Assembly: GCA_040403095.1 (NCBI GenBank)
Contig: JBBALI010000014.1
Span: 15,896-79,895 of the forward strand
From: JAQVCM01 sp040403095
GTDB lineage: Bacteria; Bacteroidota; Bacteroidia; Flavobacteriales_D; Crocinitomicaceae
Direction of reading: 5' to 3'
DNA: 64,000 bases
Shown piece after piece: positions 44,508 to 52,726 of the stretch (position 1 is its first letter; each line of letters starts with the position of its first letter). The position numbers were made by a program, and so were the translations under genes. A model generated the notes under the pieces. That model worked only from the letters and a program-made list of their open reading frames with translations, did not search any database and was not told the DNA's origin.

Positions 44508-44942
44508 CTACAAAATCTCTTTCTCTAGTCGATCAAAATTTTCTTCATTTTTTGGCTCAGCGAATGGTCTAATTTTATTACAATCTTCTATTGTTTCAAA
44601 AATCATTCGAAATGAAATTTGCGTTTTTGAATCATCGATTTTTTGAAATGCAATTTCCATTTCAAATAGTGGTTGAGAAATCCTTTTCCATCGGATCAGT
44701 TCATTCGGTTTGACAATTTTGAACACAGACGAATTTTCAAAGTTTCCTTTTTCAGGCCCATGCATTGTTAAAATCCATTTTCCTTCTGGTTTTAAATCAA
44801 ATTCATGAATCGTGTTTGTGAAACCATTGGGTCCCCACCATTTTTTTAAACGAGATGGATTAGCAAAAGCATCGTAAACCTCATCAACTCCTGCGTTTAA
44901 AATTCTAGCATTAAAAATTTCTAGATGTTTGTTTGAATACAT
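44508..44942 (-). CDS. SRPBCC/AHSA1 (activator of Hsp90 ATPase-like) protein
   Basis: A 144-residue protein of the Aha1/START fold. DEVYDAFANPSRLKKWWGPNGF is the classic AHSA1 N-terminal motif, then FDLKPEGKWILTMHGPEKG and FKIVKPNELIRWKRIS, and ISFRMIFETIEDCN. It binds an unknown hydrophobic ligand. It lies 80 bases upstream of the neighbouring SRPBCC gene in the same direction; the two are only distantly alike. The early part of the protein is slightly unusual (MYSNKHLEIFNARILNAGV). Confidence 0.88.
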   Translation of the reverse strand: MYSNKHLEIFNARILNAGVDEVYDAFANPSRLKKWWGPNGFTNTIHEFDLKPEGKWILTMHGPEKGNFENSSVFKIVKPNELIRWKRISQPLFEMEIAFQKIDDSKTQISFRMIFETIEDCNKIRPFAEPKNEENFDRLEKEIL

Positions 44943-44971
44943 TTTTGTTAAAGCTTAATTTACAAAATTAA

Positions 44972-46042
44972 TTAGTTCAAATTCTTAGAATAGATCTCAA
45001 CATCATTTTTAATCATCTCAAAGTCCGCAAAATACTTTTCATGATCAAAATTTACAATAGATTTTCGCGCATTTGCTGAAAACAGAAAATACTCCTTTTC
45101 TGACATTTCGCCAAATTGATTGATTCTAGCAGCAAAGTCAGCAGAAGATTTGCAAAAATATCCATTTACACCATCTACAACCACACTGTTGTTTTCTGGC
45201 AGATTCGAGCTGAGCACAGGCACGCCGTTGTTCAAATATTGTTTGGCTTTGATTCCTGATTTGGAAAGTTGCATCTCGGAATTTGACAAGGTGGCGATAC
45301 CAATGTCCAACGCTGCAATTCTGTGTTGAAGACCAGCTTCATCGTTCCAGTTAATTCCTATCGGCAATTCTAATTCTACGTATTGATTTTCTTGAAAATA
45401 CTGATTGATGAATGTTTTATCCTCGTCTTTCAACACGCCAATCATTGTGAATTTTACTGGAAAAACAATTGCTTTGATCGCTGGAAAAACCAGTTCAATG
45501 AGACTTTCTTTGTGTTCTCCACCAAAACCTCCAATCCAACCAATATTCAATTTTTCGTTCTTTTTCGTTTTAATGATGCCCAAATCAACTGTTGGAGAAG
45601 TGGTATGGACAATGTGAATGTTAAATCGACTCAAATACCCAGCAATGGCATTACTTCCTGCTGAAATTTTAGCGCAATTTTTGACAAAATAAAATATTGT
45701 TTTTTGGTTTTCCTCTAAATAATCTGCGTCGTCAAGGTCGTAAACAGTGTCTTTTCGCCTGATTCGGATGAGTAATTTCAATAAACCTGCATAAATGAAA
45801 TTTGATTGAACGCGTTGAATGACAATCAAAGAGTTACTTTTCCTAAAAAATAACGCAGATAGATAAGCTTTTAGAAACAATAAAATCCCTGAAAAAGAGT
45901 AACTCGGAACAACCAAATAACTGTCAACTCCTTTGTGCTCCTTGAAAAAATCAAGCGGATATTGTGCTCTGTACCTGACGCTCGGCGAATCCAAGTTGTA
46001 GTATGCAAACCAATAAATGAATTCTATTTTTTTATTTTTCAA
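44972..46042 (-). CDS. Glycosyltransferase, GT4-like
   Basis: A 356-residue GT-B-type glycosyltransferase. The start is TTG (46042); no ATG fits the N-terminal strand IEFIYWFAYYNLDSPSVRYR. The donor half carries LNIGWIGGFGGEHKES, then FTMIGVLKDED and the nucleotide-sugar loop ALDIGIATLSNSEMQLSKSGIKAKQYLNNGVPVLSS, in which E259 and the later GI-K-x-x-x-Y-x-x-x-G-x-P-V segment are typical of GT4. The YDLDDADYLEE in the acceptor half resembles surface-polysaccharide transferases. It follows the 60-residue membrane protein by 19 bases and so may be the last gene of the Lgt-like/radical-SAM operon. Confidence 0.82.
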   Translation of the reverse strand: MKNKKIEFIYWFAYYNLDSPSVRYRAQYPLDFFKEHKGVDSYLVVPSYSFSGILLFLKAYLSALFFRKSNSLIVIQRVQSNFIYAGLLKLLIRIRRKDTVYDLDDADYLEENQKTIFYFVKNCAKISAGSNAIAGYLSRFNIHIVHTTSPTVDLGIIKTKKNEKLNIGWIGGFGGEHKESLIELVFPAIKAIVFPVKFTMIGVLKDEDKTFINQYFQENQYVELELPIGINWNDEAGLQHRIAALDIGIATLSNSEMQLSKSGIKAKQYLNNGVPVLSSNLPENNSVVVDGVNGYFCKSSADFAARINQFGEMSEKEYFLFSANARKSIVNFDHEKYFADFEMIKNDVEIYSKNLN

Positions 46043-46061
46043 ATTAACTGTTTAATTTCAT

Positions 46062-46244
46062 TTACGACAATATTGCTCCGCAAATTCCACCACCCACAAT
46101 AAAATAACATCCAGCAATTATAAATAATATCTTTGAAGTTTTAGGTTTGAATTTAAGTATTGCTAATCCAATGATTAAGAGAATGAATGCCGGAATATGA
46201 CAAATCAAGTAAATAATTACAATTAAAGGTGCAAGTTCATTCAT
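46062..46244 (-). CDS. Small two-helix membrane protein, 60 residues
   Basis: MNELAPLIVIIYLICHIPAF begins the first membrane helix; the second is ILFIIAGCYFIVGGGICGAI near the C-terminus. The loop between them, KFKPKTSK, is basic, so both ends face outwards by the positive-inside rule. It sits 11 bases after the radical SAM gene and 19 before the glycosyltransferase gene, a tight operon position that makes it a real gene. No family recognised. Its size and topology suit a subunit or anchor for the neighbouring membrane-linked enzymes, which is inference. Confidence 0.75.
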   Translation of the reverse strand: MNELAPLIVIIYLICHIPAFILLIIGLAILKFKPKTSKILFIIAGCYFIVGGGICGAILS

Positions 46245-46255
46245 TTTTCAAAGTG

Positions 46256-47650
46256 TTAAATTGTTTGCGATTTCAATTTTTCTAAATATTCCTTTTTGTC
46301 ATCTCTGTAAAAAAGATTCATGGTCTCAAAAGGAATTATTTTATTGTCCTTGTCAACAATGTGAACGCAGGACTTTTTGATCGCCCTCACGTCAAAATTA
46401 TGGGCATCGATAAATTGCATTATAATAATTCTAAACAAGTTGTCGTAACTAAGATTGGGTGCTTCCACAAAAGGAAGACAGCAAAGTAAATTATGTAATT
46501 TAGAAGATGCTTGATCTGTGGAAGTTCCTGTGCTAAAAATTTCAAACATTTTCTGTTTCAGTTCTTCGTCTTGCTCATACACAATGGTATTTTTTCCATT
46601 ATCAAGTAAATCTGTCGGATTAATATATCTTGTCAAAGGAATATTGTTTCCTTCCAATTTAAGCACATAGCCCATCACCAAAGCATCTGGGTTACAAGGC
46701 ACTGGAATCAAATCATCAGCAGTAAATATTTCTGATTGTTCCAATATTTTCCTGCGCACTTCTGTTAAGGTAATTCTATCTGTTTCATGGTTAAAATTGT
46801 CGAGCCTCCCTGCAATTTGAGTTGGTTGAAATGTAACTCCGCGCACACATTTTTGCGTTAGGGCGTATTCAATTATTTCACCAATTTCATCGTCATTGAG
46901 TCCTTTTTGCAAAGTGACAACCAAGGTTGTTGAAAGGTTCAATTCATTTAGATTTGCGATTGCCTTTTCTCTAATTCTCTTCAAATTCGCTCCACGCAAG
47001 GAAAATAAAGCTTCCTCCTTAAATGAGTCAAATTGCAAATAAATTTCAAAGTCTGGCGAGTAACTTTTCAAACGCTTGGCGAATTCAAAATCTTTGGCAA
47101 TTTCAATCCCATTTGTATTGACCATTATGTGTTTAATGGGTAATGTTTTGGCATAATCTAGAATTTCAAAAAATTGCGGATGCAGTGTTGGCTCGCCACC
47201 ACTTATTTGAACTACGTCAGGTTCTTTTTCATTTTCGACAATTGTATCCAGCATTTTTTTGACTTCTTCAAATGTTCGATGTCTTCCATACGTTGGCGAA
47301 GAACCTGCATAACAAGTTGGACAAGTTAAATTGCATCTGTCGGTAATTTCAATAATTGTGAGGCAAGAATGTTGTTCATGATCTGGGCAAAGTCCACAGT
47401 CATAAGGACAACCATAATGCGTTTTTGTGTTGAATTTATAGGGTGTTTCAGAAGGTTTATTATAGTTTCTGATATTTTTATAATATTCAATATCATCTGA
47501 AATCAGCACTTTTGAATTTCCATGCTCAGGACATCTTTTCAGCATGTAAACGTTGTTGTCTTCAAAAACAATTTTCGCGTCAATCCGCTTCAAGCATTCG
47601 GGACACAAACTTATGGTGTAATCGTAATATGTATATTTTCTAGTTGGCAT
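46256..47650 (-). CDS. Radical SAM enzyme, Tes/MJ0619-like architecture
   Basis: A 464-residue radical SAM protein with many cysteines. Residues 16-44 hold CPECLKRIDAK and RCPEHG (C16, C19, C40). Residues 81-96 hold CPYDCGLCPDHEQHSC (C81, C85, C88, C96). The radical SAM triad is CNLTCPTC (C106, C110, C113), followed by VVQISGGEPTLHPQF, the GGEP motif. This ordered set of extra clusters is that of the MJ0619/Tes group, where archaeal Tes joins lipid chains into tetraethers. Its gene overlaps that of the Lgt-like membrane protein by 11 bases and precedes a small membrane protein gene by 11 bases. A lipid substrate is therefore likely; the product is unknown. Confidence 0.8.
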   Translation of the reverse strand: MPTRKYTYYDYTISLCPECLKRIDAKIVFEDNNVYMLKRCPEHGNSKVLISDDIEYYKNIRNYNKPSETPYKFNTKTHYGCPYDCGLCPDHEQHSCLTIIEITDRCNLTCPTCYAGSSPTYGRHRTFEEVKKMLDTIVENEKEPDVVQISGGEPTLHPQFFEILDYAKTLPIKHIMVNTNGIEIAKDFEFAKRLKSYSPDFEIYLQFDSFKEEALFSLRGANLKRIREKAIANLNELNLSTTLVVTLQKGLNDDEIGEIIEYALTQKCVRGVTFQPTQIAGRLDNFNHETDRITLTEVRRKILEQSEIFTADDLIPVPCNPDALVMGYVLKLEGNNIPLTRYINPTDLLDNGKNTIVYEQDEELKQKMFEIFSTGTSTDQASSKLHNLLCCLPFVEAPNLSYDNLFRIIIMQFIDAHNFDVRAIKKSCVHIVDKDNKIIPFETMNLFYRDDKKEYLEKLKSQTI

Positions 47651-48413
47651 TTTTAATCATTTTTTTTAACGTTGGAAAGTAATATAGCCAGCAAATGATG
47701 CAAAGCCATTGGATACTGCTTAATCCTAAAACATAAAAAATATTTGGTTTAAGAAATTCTGTAAAGAAACGAAATCCGAAGTATGAAATCATGAAAATCT
47801 TAAATAATAAACCATTTTTTTCGTTTGTGTAAACAGCGATTCTTTGTAAAAAGACGAAAAGTAAAATCAAAAAAACAATCTCATACAGGGAAGTTGGATG
47901 TCTAAAAAGTCCATCACCCAAATCCAGTCCAGTAAAAAATTTAGTTTCATTGCCATAAGTAAATTCCTTTATCCCACTTAAAAAGCAGCCGATACGACCG
48001 ATAATTATTCCCAAAACAATGGGAAAAGTGAATAAATCACCAGAAGAATTTTCCTCTTTGATTATTTTTTTTGAAATTTCAACACCAAGTAAACCGCCAA
48101 ATAATCCACCCATGATGGACTTTGTATTTAAAAGCAAAACAATATTTTGAGAGGAAAAAGTAAGCAATGGATTTTCAAAAAAACCGATTAACCTGGAACC
48201 AAGAAATGCCCCGCAGATTGCGCCTAAAATGATCGAAAGTCTATTTTTATTTGAAATATGGTCAGTTGAAAGTTTGCGTAATCTAACGTAATATCTAAAC
48301 GCAACAAAGAATGCCAAATATTCGAATATCAGGTGAATATTAATTTTAACTCCGAAAAAGATTGGTTCAAATGGTATTGTCAATGTTTCGTTTTTAAAAA
48401 AATTGTTTTGCAA
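47640..48413 (-). CDS. Prolipoprotein diacylglyceryl transferase (Lgt)-like membrane protein
   Basis: A 257-residue protein with about seven membrane helices and Lgt family landmarks: GSRLIGFFENP (72-82), MGGLFGGLLGVEISK (101-115), IIGRIGCFLSGIKEFTYG (138-154), RHPTSLYEIVFLILL (171-185) and FRFFTEFLKPN (214-224). In true Lgt the second motif has HGGL and the third GRxGNF; here His is replaced by Phe and Asn by Cys (GRIGCF). I have seen GRIGCF in Lgt-family paralogues often not thought to be the housekeeping enzyme. It heads an operon with the Tes-like radical SAM gene (11-base overlap). A transferase acting on phosphatidylglycerol or another lipid is the likely role. Confidence 0.78.
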   Translation of the reverse strand: MQNNFFKNETLTIPFEPIFFGVKINIHLIFEYLAFFVAFRYYVRLRKLSTDHISNKNRLSIILGAICGAFLGSRLIGFFENPLLTFSSQNIVLLLNTKSIMGGLFGGLLGVEISKKIIKEENSSGDLFTFPIVLGIIIGRIGCFLSGIKEFTYGNETKFFTGLDLGDGLFRHPTSLYEIVFLILLFVFLQRIAVYTNEKNGLLFKIFMISYFGFRFFTEFLKPNIFYVLGLSSIQWLCIICWLYYFPTLKKMIKNAN

Positions 48414-48573
48414 GTAGTTTAGTTTGTCATCCTAAATTCCTCTAAATTGAACTCACCGAAGTTACAAATTTCCTGAATTCTATCAGTTGTTTGATCAACC
48501 AAATCTACCGTAAATTATATTATTTGCTCCAACTCAATTTCAATTTCTTCCAACTTCCAACCGATTAAAACTA

Positions 48574-48750
48574 ATGGAAAATAATCTTTTTATTATCAAT
48601 CGACTTTCCTTCATTGAATTAGCAAGGGTTATTATACGAAGGATTCATTTTTATCAAAAACAATCGCAAAAAGAGTCTTATCAATTTTTACAATTTCGGA
48701 GTAAAATGAATTTTATCCGGGATTCGTATGCCTTCTCAAACCAGCAATAA
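48574..48750 (+). CDS. Possible small protein, 58 residues
   Basis: The only gene candidate in the 338-base gap. ATG at 48574, TAA at 48748-48750, convergent with the beta-helix gene at a 1-base gap. Contains RLSFIELARVIIRRIHFYQK and KMNFIRDSYAFSN; basic and hydrophobic, no known motif. No gene lies opposite, so it is not a shadow, but length and composition do not rule out chance. Confidence 0.25.
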   Translation: MENNLFIINRLSFIELARVIIRRIHFYQKQSQKESYQFLQFRSKMNFIRDSYAFSNQQ

Positions 48751-48751
48751 T

Positions 48752-50341
48752 TTAATTGTTTACTTTCAAAAACTTTTTCGTATTTGAAGAATTATAACTC
48801 TTGTCAACCAATTTAACAAAATACATCCCATTTGGTAAACCTGAGATGTCAAGTTGCATGATTCCGTTGTTTGGATGACTGTTTTTCTGCAAAACCAATT
48901 GCCCATTTAGGTTTGATACCACAATGTCAAAATCTTTACCGTCATTTAAATTTGCGGTGAGATTTAACATATTTGATGCCGGATTGGGATATATAATTAC
49001 CTCATTACTTGACGAAACTTCATCTTCAATACCTGCAGCCGATTGATACTCATAACAGCCAATATCTATTTGTGAATTTCTCGCAATTCCATCTTTGTCT
49101 GTTGATGGGGCATTTGCACTCGTTCCTGCATTTATTGCGCTGCTTGTTGATTGCAAGTGAAAATCAGCAACAGAAGCATCACTACTTGCTGAAAAGAAAT
49201 CGGGATTATCAGTTATCGTATTAATTCCCATAGGATTTGCCAAATTTGAATTTGCAGCCCATAAATTGTGTTCCACTGTTAAATTGGTGGTTGAGGTGTT
49301 AGATTTATCAATTGGCGGAATTCCTGTGGATGGAAACGCAATATTGTTTATAAATGAAATACTATCAGAAGAATAGGCAGTATATTCTCCATCTTGAATT
49401 GCTGGTGATTGACAATTTGCATAGCACGTATTATTCACAATCGTCACTTTATCACTTAAATAAACGTGTATTCCTCTACCACCATTGTCATAAATCAAAT
49501 TATTTGCGACATAAGTCTTACCCAAATAAACTCCTTGGTCGGAACCGTTTTGCGTATTTCTGCCGTCGTCAATGATAATTCCATTTCCATCTGTAATACT
49601 TCCAACAGCGATAAAGGGAATGTAGTTTTCATTTCGATAACAAGTATTTCCAATTATAAAATTTCTCACCACATTGGAAGAATCAGAATTCCAATTTTGA
49701 AAAAGTGAAATGCCACTGTTTCCGAAAGGCGCAAACCAAGCACATTCAAAAATAGTATTGTTTTCTATCGTCGTATAATCAGCTCGATAGCCATATATTC
49801 CTCCCCCACCACATTTTGAAATGGTGCAATTTCTGATCACATTGTGATGCGGTTTGTTTGTGATGTTATTATATTCTCTCGTGATTCCAATTCCATTGCC
49901 GGAAGTAGCGGGATTATTCGTGTTTAGTTCCTCAGCCATTGCATACGCCAACGTAATAGAATCGTTGTTGCCAATTATTCTAAAGCCATCAATTGTAATA
50001 TAATCAGCACCTTGAATCGCAATTCCAGCCCAATTAGTTGCATTGAGCTTGATTGTTGGTGTTTGCCCTGGATAATTTTTGTAAACAATTCTACTTGTAG
50101 CAGTTCCTGAATTGTAAATATTCAAAATATTGCTCGCTGAAGAACTATTTGTATAAGTGCCGTTCATCACAAAAACTGTGTCTCCAGGTGAAGTTTGATT
50201 TGCGGCATAATTTAAGGTTTGAAATGCCGTTGTTAAGCTCAATCCGCTGTTTGAATTGTTTCCCGAAGGACTTACATAATAGTTGGTCGCATAGGCGCCA
50301 ATTGAACTGAGAATCAAAAATAATAAGGTGAAATACTTCAT
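48752..50341 (-). CDS. T9SS-exported right-handed beta-helix protein
   Basis: A 529-residue protein with signal peptide 1-18 (ATNYYV follows). Residues 20-440 are a pectate-lyase-like parallel beta-helix: YYVSPSGNNSNSGLSLTTAF with AANQTSPGDTVFVMNGTYTN (DUF1565-like start), then coils such as ITIDGFRIIGNNDSI, VIRNCTISKCGGGGIYG, TTIENNTIFECAW and VTIVNNTCYANCQ. The end is a T9SS type A signal (VIIYPNPASNMLNL, NGMYFVKLVDKS). Polysaccharide lyase, hydrolase or pure adhesin roles are all possible; catalytic residues cannot be assigned. It is preceded downstream by the duplicated DoxX 3' fragment, beyond its promoter side. Confidence 0.82.
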   Translation of the reverse strand: MKYFTLLFLILSSIGAYATNYYVSPSGNNSNSGLSLTTAFQTLNYAANQTSPGDTVFVMNGTYTNSSSASNILNIYNSGTATSRIVYKNYPGQTPTIKLNATNWAGIAIQGADYITIDGFRIIGNNDSITLAYAMAEELNTNNPATSGNGIGITREYNNITNKPHHNVIRNCTISKCGGGGIYGYRADYTTIENNTIFECAWFAPFGNSGISLFQNWNSDSSNVVRNFIIGNTCYRNENYIPFIAVGSITDGNGIIIDDGRNTQNGSDQGVYLGKTYVANNLIYDNGGRGIHVYLSDKVTIVNNTCYANCQSPAIQDGEYTAYSSDSISFINNIAFPSTGIPPIDKSNTSTTNLTVEHNLWAANSNLANPMGINTITDNPDFFSASSDASVADFHLQSTSSAINAGTSANAPSTDKDGIARNSQIDIGCYEYQSAAGIEDEVSSSNEVIIYPNPASNMLNLTANLNDGKDFDIVVSNLNGQLVLQKNSHPNNGIMQLDISGLPNGMYFVKLVDKSYNSSNTKKFLKVNN

Positions 50342-50402
50342 GTTTTTGGGTATTTTAGATTGTTAGCTTGCCATCATCTTTCTAATCATTGGTACTAATA
50401 TA

Positions 50403-50434
50403 AAAAAAAGTCGGAACATAATTGCCCCGACTTT
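50403..50434 (-). terminator. Terminator copy associated with the duplicated DoxX fragment
   Basis: On the minus strand AAAGTCGG pairs with CCGACTTT over a 12-base loop, followed by T. It is nearly identical to 55031-55062. It ends the transcript of the 50586-54550 genes if they read through the fragment. Confidence 0.8.
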
Positions 50435-50454
50435 AAATTTAATTACACTTAAAC

Positions 50455-50564
50455 CTAGCCAATTACTCTTTTGTCTTTGGCTATAAATTTGGCAAAAGCC
50501 ATTAGAGCACCTGCAACCATAATATTTCGAAAAAGATTTACCATTTCCAATTCTTTTTCCTGTG
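50455..50564 (-). pseudogene. Truncated copy of the 3' end of the DoxX-family gene at 55082
   Basis: On the minus strand 50455-50564 encodes EKELEMVNLFRNIMVAGALM and on to KRVIG-stop, the last 35 or so residues of the 55082-55498 protein, with a single conservative change (V to I). An in-frame TGA lies just upstream and no start is present. Bases 50404-50564 match 55031-55191 with about seven differences over 161, including the stop and terminator. It is a recent partial duplication, not expressed as a protein. Confidence 0.85.
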
Positions 50565-50585
50565 ATGAATTTGCTCAGTTGAAAC

Positions 50586-51134
50586 TTACTTTTTTATATC
50601 AAGTTTCACGGTGTATTTCAATTCGCTACTAGCCTTATCCCATTTGTCTTGTATAAGTACAATATTGTCATAAATCTCAGTAGTTCTATTGTAGCAAGTT
50701 TCATAAAGACCAAGATTTTTACGTTCGTTTTCTTCTCGTTTATGAAATTGAATTTGCTGAAGTCGCAGTGATTCACTCCACATTTCCATTTTACCCATGC
50801 CTTCTGAAGCAACGAGCATTTTCGTCCAGAATTTGATATAACTGTCTAAATTCTTATTTCCCCAATAGAAAATTTCAATTTCAGGTTTCTCTGTCTCCAA
50901 TTCTTGTAAGTTCCTTTTTTTGTATGGAATAATGTTGTCAAGACATCGTTGGAAATCAATCGCATTAATTGTCAAAGTGCCGTTTTTGTCGGTAAATAGC
51001 GGCGAAAGTATCATTTCGTCTTCGTTATTAGTAAAAATTCGAATGCCAATCAAAATATTTTGTTGCTCAAAAGGATTGTTGTTGACATCCAAAAAATCAA
51101 TTTGTATTTTATCCGGGAGGAATAATGTTTGCAT
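50586..51134 (-). CDS. Protein of unknown function, about 182 residues
   Basis: The frame opens at 51188, but the Met at 51134 begins a better N-terminus, MQTLFLPDKIQIDFLDVNNN; the extra 18 codons upstream are AT-rich and hydrophobic without a signal pattern. The N-terminal half, DFLDVNNNPFEQQNILIGIRIF and SPLFTDKNGTLTI, looks like a carboxypeptidase-regulatory-like beta-sandwich. The C-terminal half is helical and charged (KREENERKNLGLYETCYNRTTE). No family recognised. It lies next to the duplicated fragment within an accessory-looking block. Confidence 0.6.
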   Translation of the reverse strand: MQTLFLPDKIQIDFLDVNNNPFEQQNILIGIRIFTNNEDEMILSPLFTDKNGTLTINAIDFQRCLDNIIPYKKRNLQELETEKPEIEIFYWGNKNLDSYIKFWTKMLVASEGMGKMEMWSESLRLQQIQFHKREENERKNLGLYETCYNRTTEIYDNIVLIQDKWDKASSELKYTVKLDIKK

Positions 51135-51356
51135 TAAAGTTGATTTTGTATTTTTAATAAAGATAGAAATATTCGTTATAATAATCATTTCAAACTAAAA
51201 ATCGGAGACTCGTGTTTGGACAACACAGAATCAGATTATAAAAGACATTTGTCGTAAAACAAGGGCTCTACTTTGTAGTGTGAACTTAATCTTTTGCACT
51301 TTAGAAAATTTAATCAATGTTATATTTCTCATGCATTACTCACAAATTGCCTTTTC

Positions 51357-51842
51357 TCAATGAAGTTTAGGAAGTGGCAGTCGGTCGATGAAATCTTGTG
51401 TTTCTTTATCTCGAAACATTGTATCAACCCGAACTAGAGAATTTCGATTGAAAATATAAAGTAGCACCAACTCATTGGCTTCAATTCTTGGATCAAACTC
51501 ATTTATTTTGAAATAATTTGCACATTGTTCGACCGAATCAATAACCGAATCTGTGCTGCCACGAATATAATCGTAATAGCTTTCGCAATGACTTTTGACA
51601 GTAGATTTGTCTGATGGAAAATACAATTTGAACCCATCGTATTGAAAACTCGAATCATTAATTGTCATACCGCACTGCGAAGAATCAGGCCATAGAAAAT
51701 AAATTTCTCCCAAAGTACCTTCTTTGTGATTTGAATATATATAGTATTCATGCGTACTGAAATCGCAAGCGGAAACGGACAAAATAAATCCGAGATAAAA
51801 CAGACTATAAAATTTCAAACCTTTTGTCAATATCTTGTTCAT
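51357..51842 (-). CDS. Small lipoprotein of unknown function
   Basis: 161 residues. FYSLFYLGFILSVSACDFST gives a lipobox (SVSAC) with C at about residue 26 after a normal signal. The mature part, about 135 residues, contains cysteine-spaced segments (WPDSSQCGMTIND, STVKSHCESYYDYI, DSVEQCANYFKI) and ends LPLPKLH. Three further cysteines could make disulfides. No recognised family. It is flanked by single-domain genes in the accessory block. Confidence 0.65.
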   Translation of the reverse strand: MNKILTKGLKFYSLFYLGFILSVSACDFSTHEYYIYSNHKEGTLGEIYFLWPDSSQCGMTINDSSFQYDGFKLYFPSDKSTVKSHCESYYDYIRGSTDSVIDSVEQCANYFKINEFDPRIEANELVLLYIFNRNSLVRVDTMFRDKETQDFIDRLPLPKLH

Positions 51843-51938
51843 ACAATTTTAACATTTAGGTGCTGAGACAAAAATACGGTTTTAAGTGAATCAATTATTT
51901 ATCAGTTTAAAACATTAGAAAACAACATGATAAATATT

Positions 51939-52274
51939 TCAATCAGCATGATAAATTTTATCCTTCAATAAATCCTGCACCAAAACCATTTCATACTCTG
52001 ACTTGATTTCTACACAGCATTCGCGCATTTTTTGTCTTAAATCTGTGGAAGATTCTGGAAGATTATTTCCTGACTTATCATAAATTTCTTTACTTGGCCA
52101 TTGTGCATAACCGAAATACAAGCAGCCATTTACTTTGTGAAGTCTGGAACCATAGCTTCCTTCAAATTCATAAATCAATTGCGTGAGTTTTGTCCAATAT
52201 TGAATGAAGTCTTCCTCTTTTCCTTCAACCAACTTGAAAGAATAGATGATGGTGAATTTATTGTCGCTGTTCAT
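51939..52274 (-). CDS. Dimeric alpha-beta barrel (ABM-like) protein
   Basis: A 111-residue protein. FTIIYSFKLVEGKEEDFIQYWTKLTQLIYEFEGSYGSRLHKV matches the antibiotic-biosynthesis-monooxygenase-like ferredoxin fold: a strand, then K-x-G-K-E-x-x-F, then GSxGSRLH. LYFGYAQWPSKEIYD is the middle strand. Such proteins are small oxygenases or heme-degradation enzymes, often unassigned. It starts 1 base after the end of the VOC gene (52276), so the two are co-transcribed and perhaps act together. Confidence 0.75.
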   Translation of the reverse strand: MNSDNKFTIIYSFKLVEGKEEDFIQYWTKLTQLIYEFEGSYGSRLHKVNGCLYFGYAQWPSKEIYDKSGNNLPESSTDLRQKMRECCVEIKSEYEMVLVQDLLKDKIYHAD

Positions 52275-52275
52275 A

Positions 52276-52650
52276 TTAAGTCAATTTCCAAGGTGGATTT
52301 AATCTGTTGTCTCCAGCATAATATAAAATCAAATGATTTCCGTCTAGGTCTTTCAAATGGGCTTCTCTCCACAACCAAACTTTGACATTCGGCAATTCGT
52401 CAAAATGAATGCCTTTTTGTGTCAATTCTTGAACCCGTTGATCAAGGTCATCACATTCAAAATAAATGTGAATTCCGTTTCCAGCAGACAGTTGCTCAAC
52501 TTGCTGAATGGAAAATGTTGAATTTCCATCAGGACATTCAAATCTTGCATAATGAGGTGATTTCACAATGAGATTCAAGCCCAAAGTCTGGTAAAAAGGG
52601 ATTGCCGTTTCAATATTTGCGGATGATATGGTGATTTGATTTAAGTTCAT
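52276..52650 (-). CDS. VOC superfamily (glyoxalase/bleomycin resistance) protein
   Basis: A 124-residue single VOC unit: NQITISSANIETAIPFYQTLGLNLIV at the start, YARFECPDGNSTFSIQQVE in the middle, IHIYFECDDLDQRVQEL (His as metal ligand) and AHLKDLDGNHLILYYAGDNR with the D-x-G-N end and a second ligand region. It could be a dioxygenase, glyoxalase or antibiotic-binding protein; the substrate is unknown. It is directly followed by the ABM-like gene at a 1-base gap. Confidence 0.9.
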   Translation of the reverse strand: MNLNQITISSANIETAIPFYQTLGLNLIVKSPHYARFECPDGNSTFSIQQVEQLSAGNGIHIYFECDDLDQRVQELTQKGIHFDELPNVKVWLWREAHLKDLDGNHLILYYAGDNRLNPPWKLT

Positions 52651-52726
52651 TTTGATTCAATTTTTGCTTGCTACAATGCCTAAAAATCGGATTTAAAATC
52701 TTTTTATGTCCAATATTGTGAATTAA

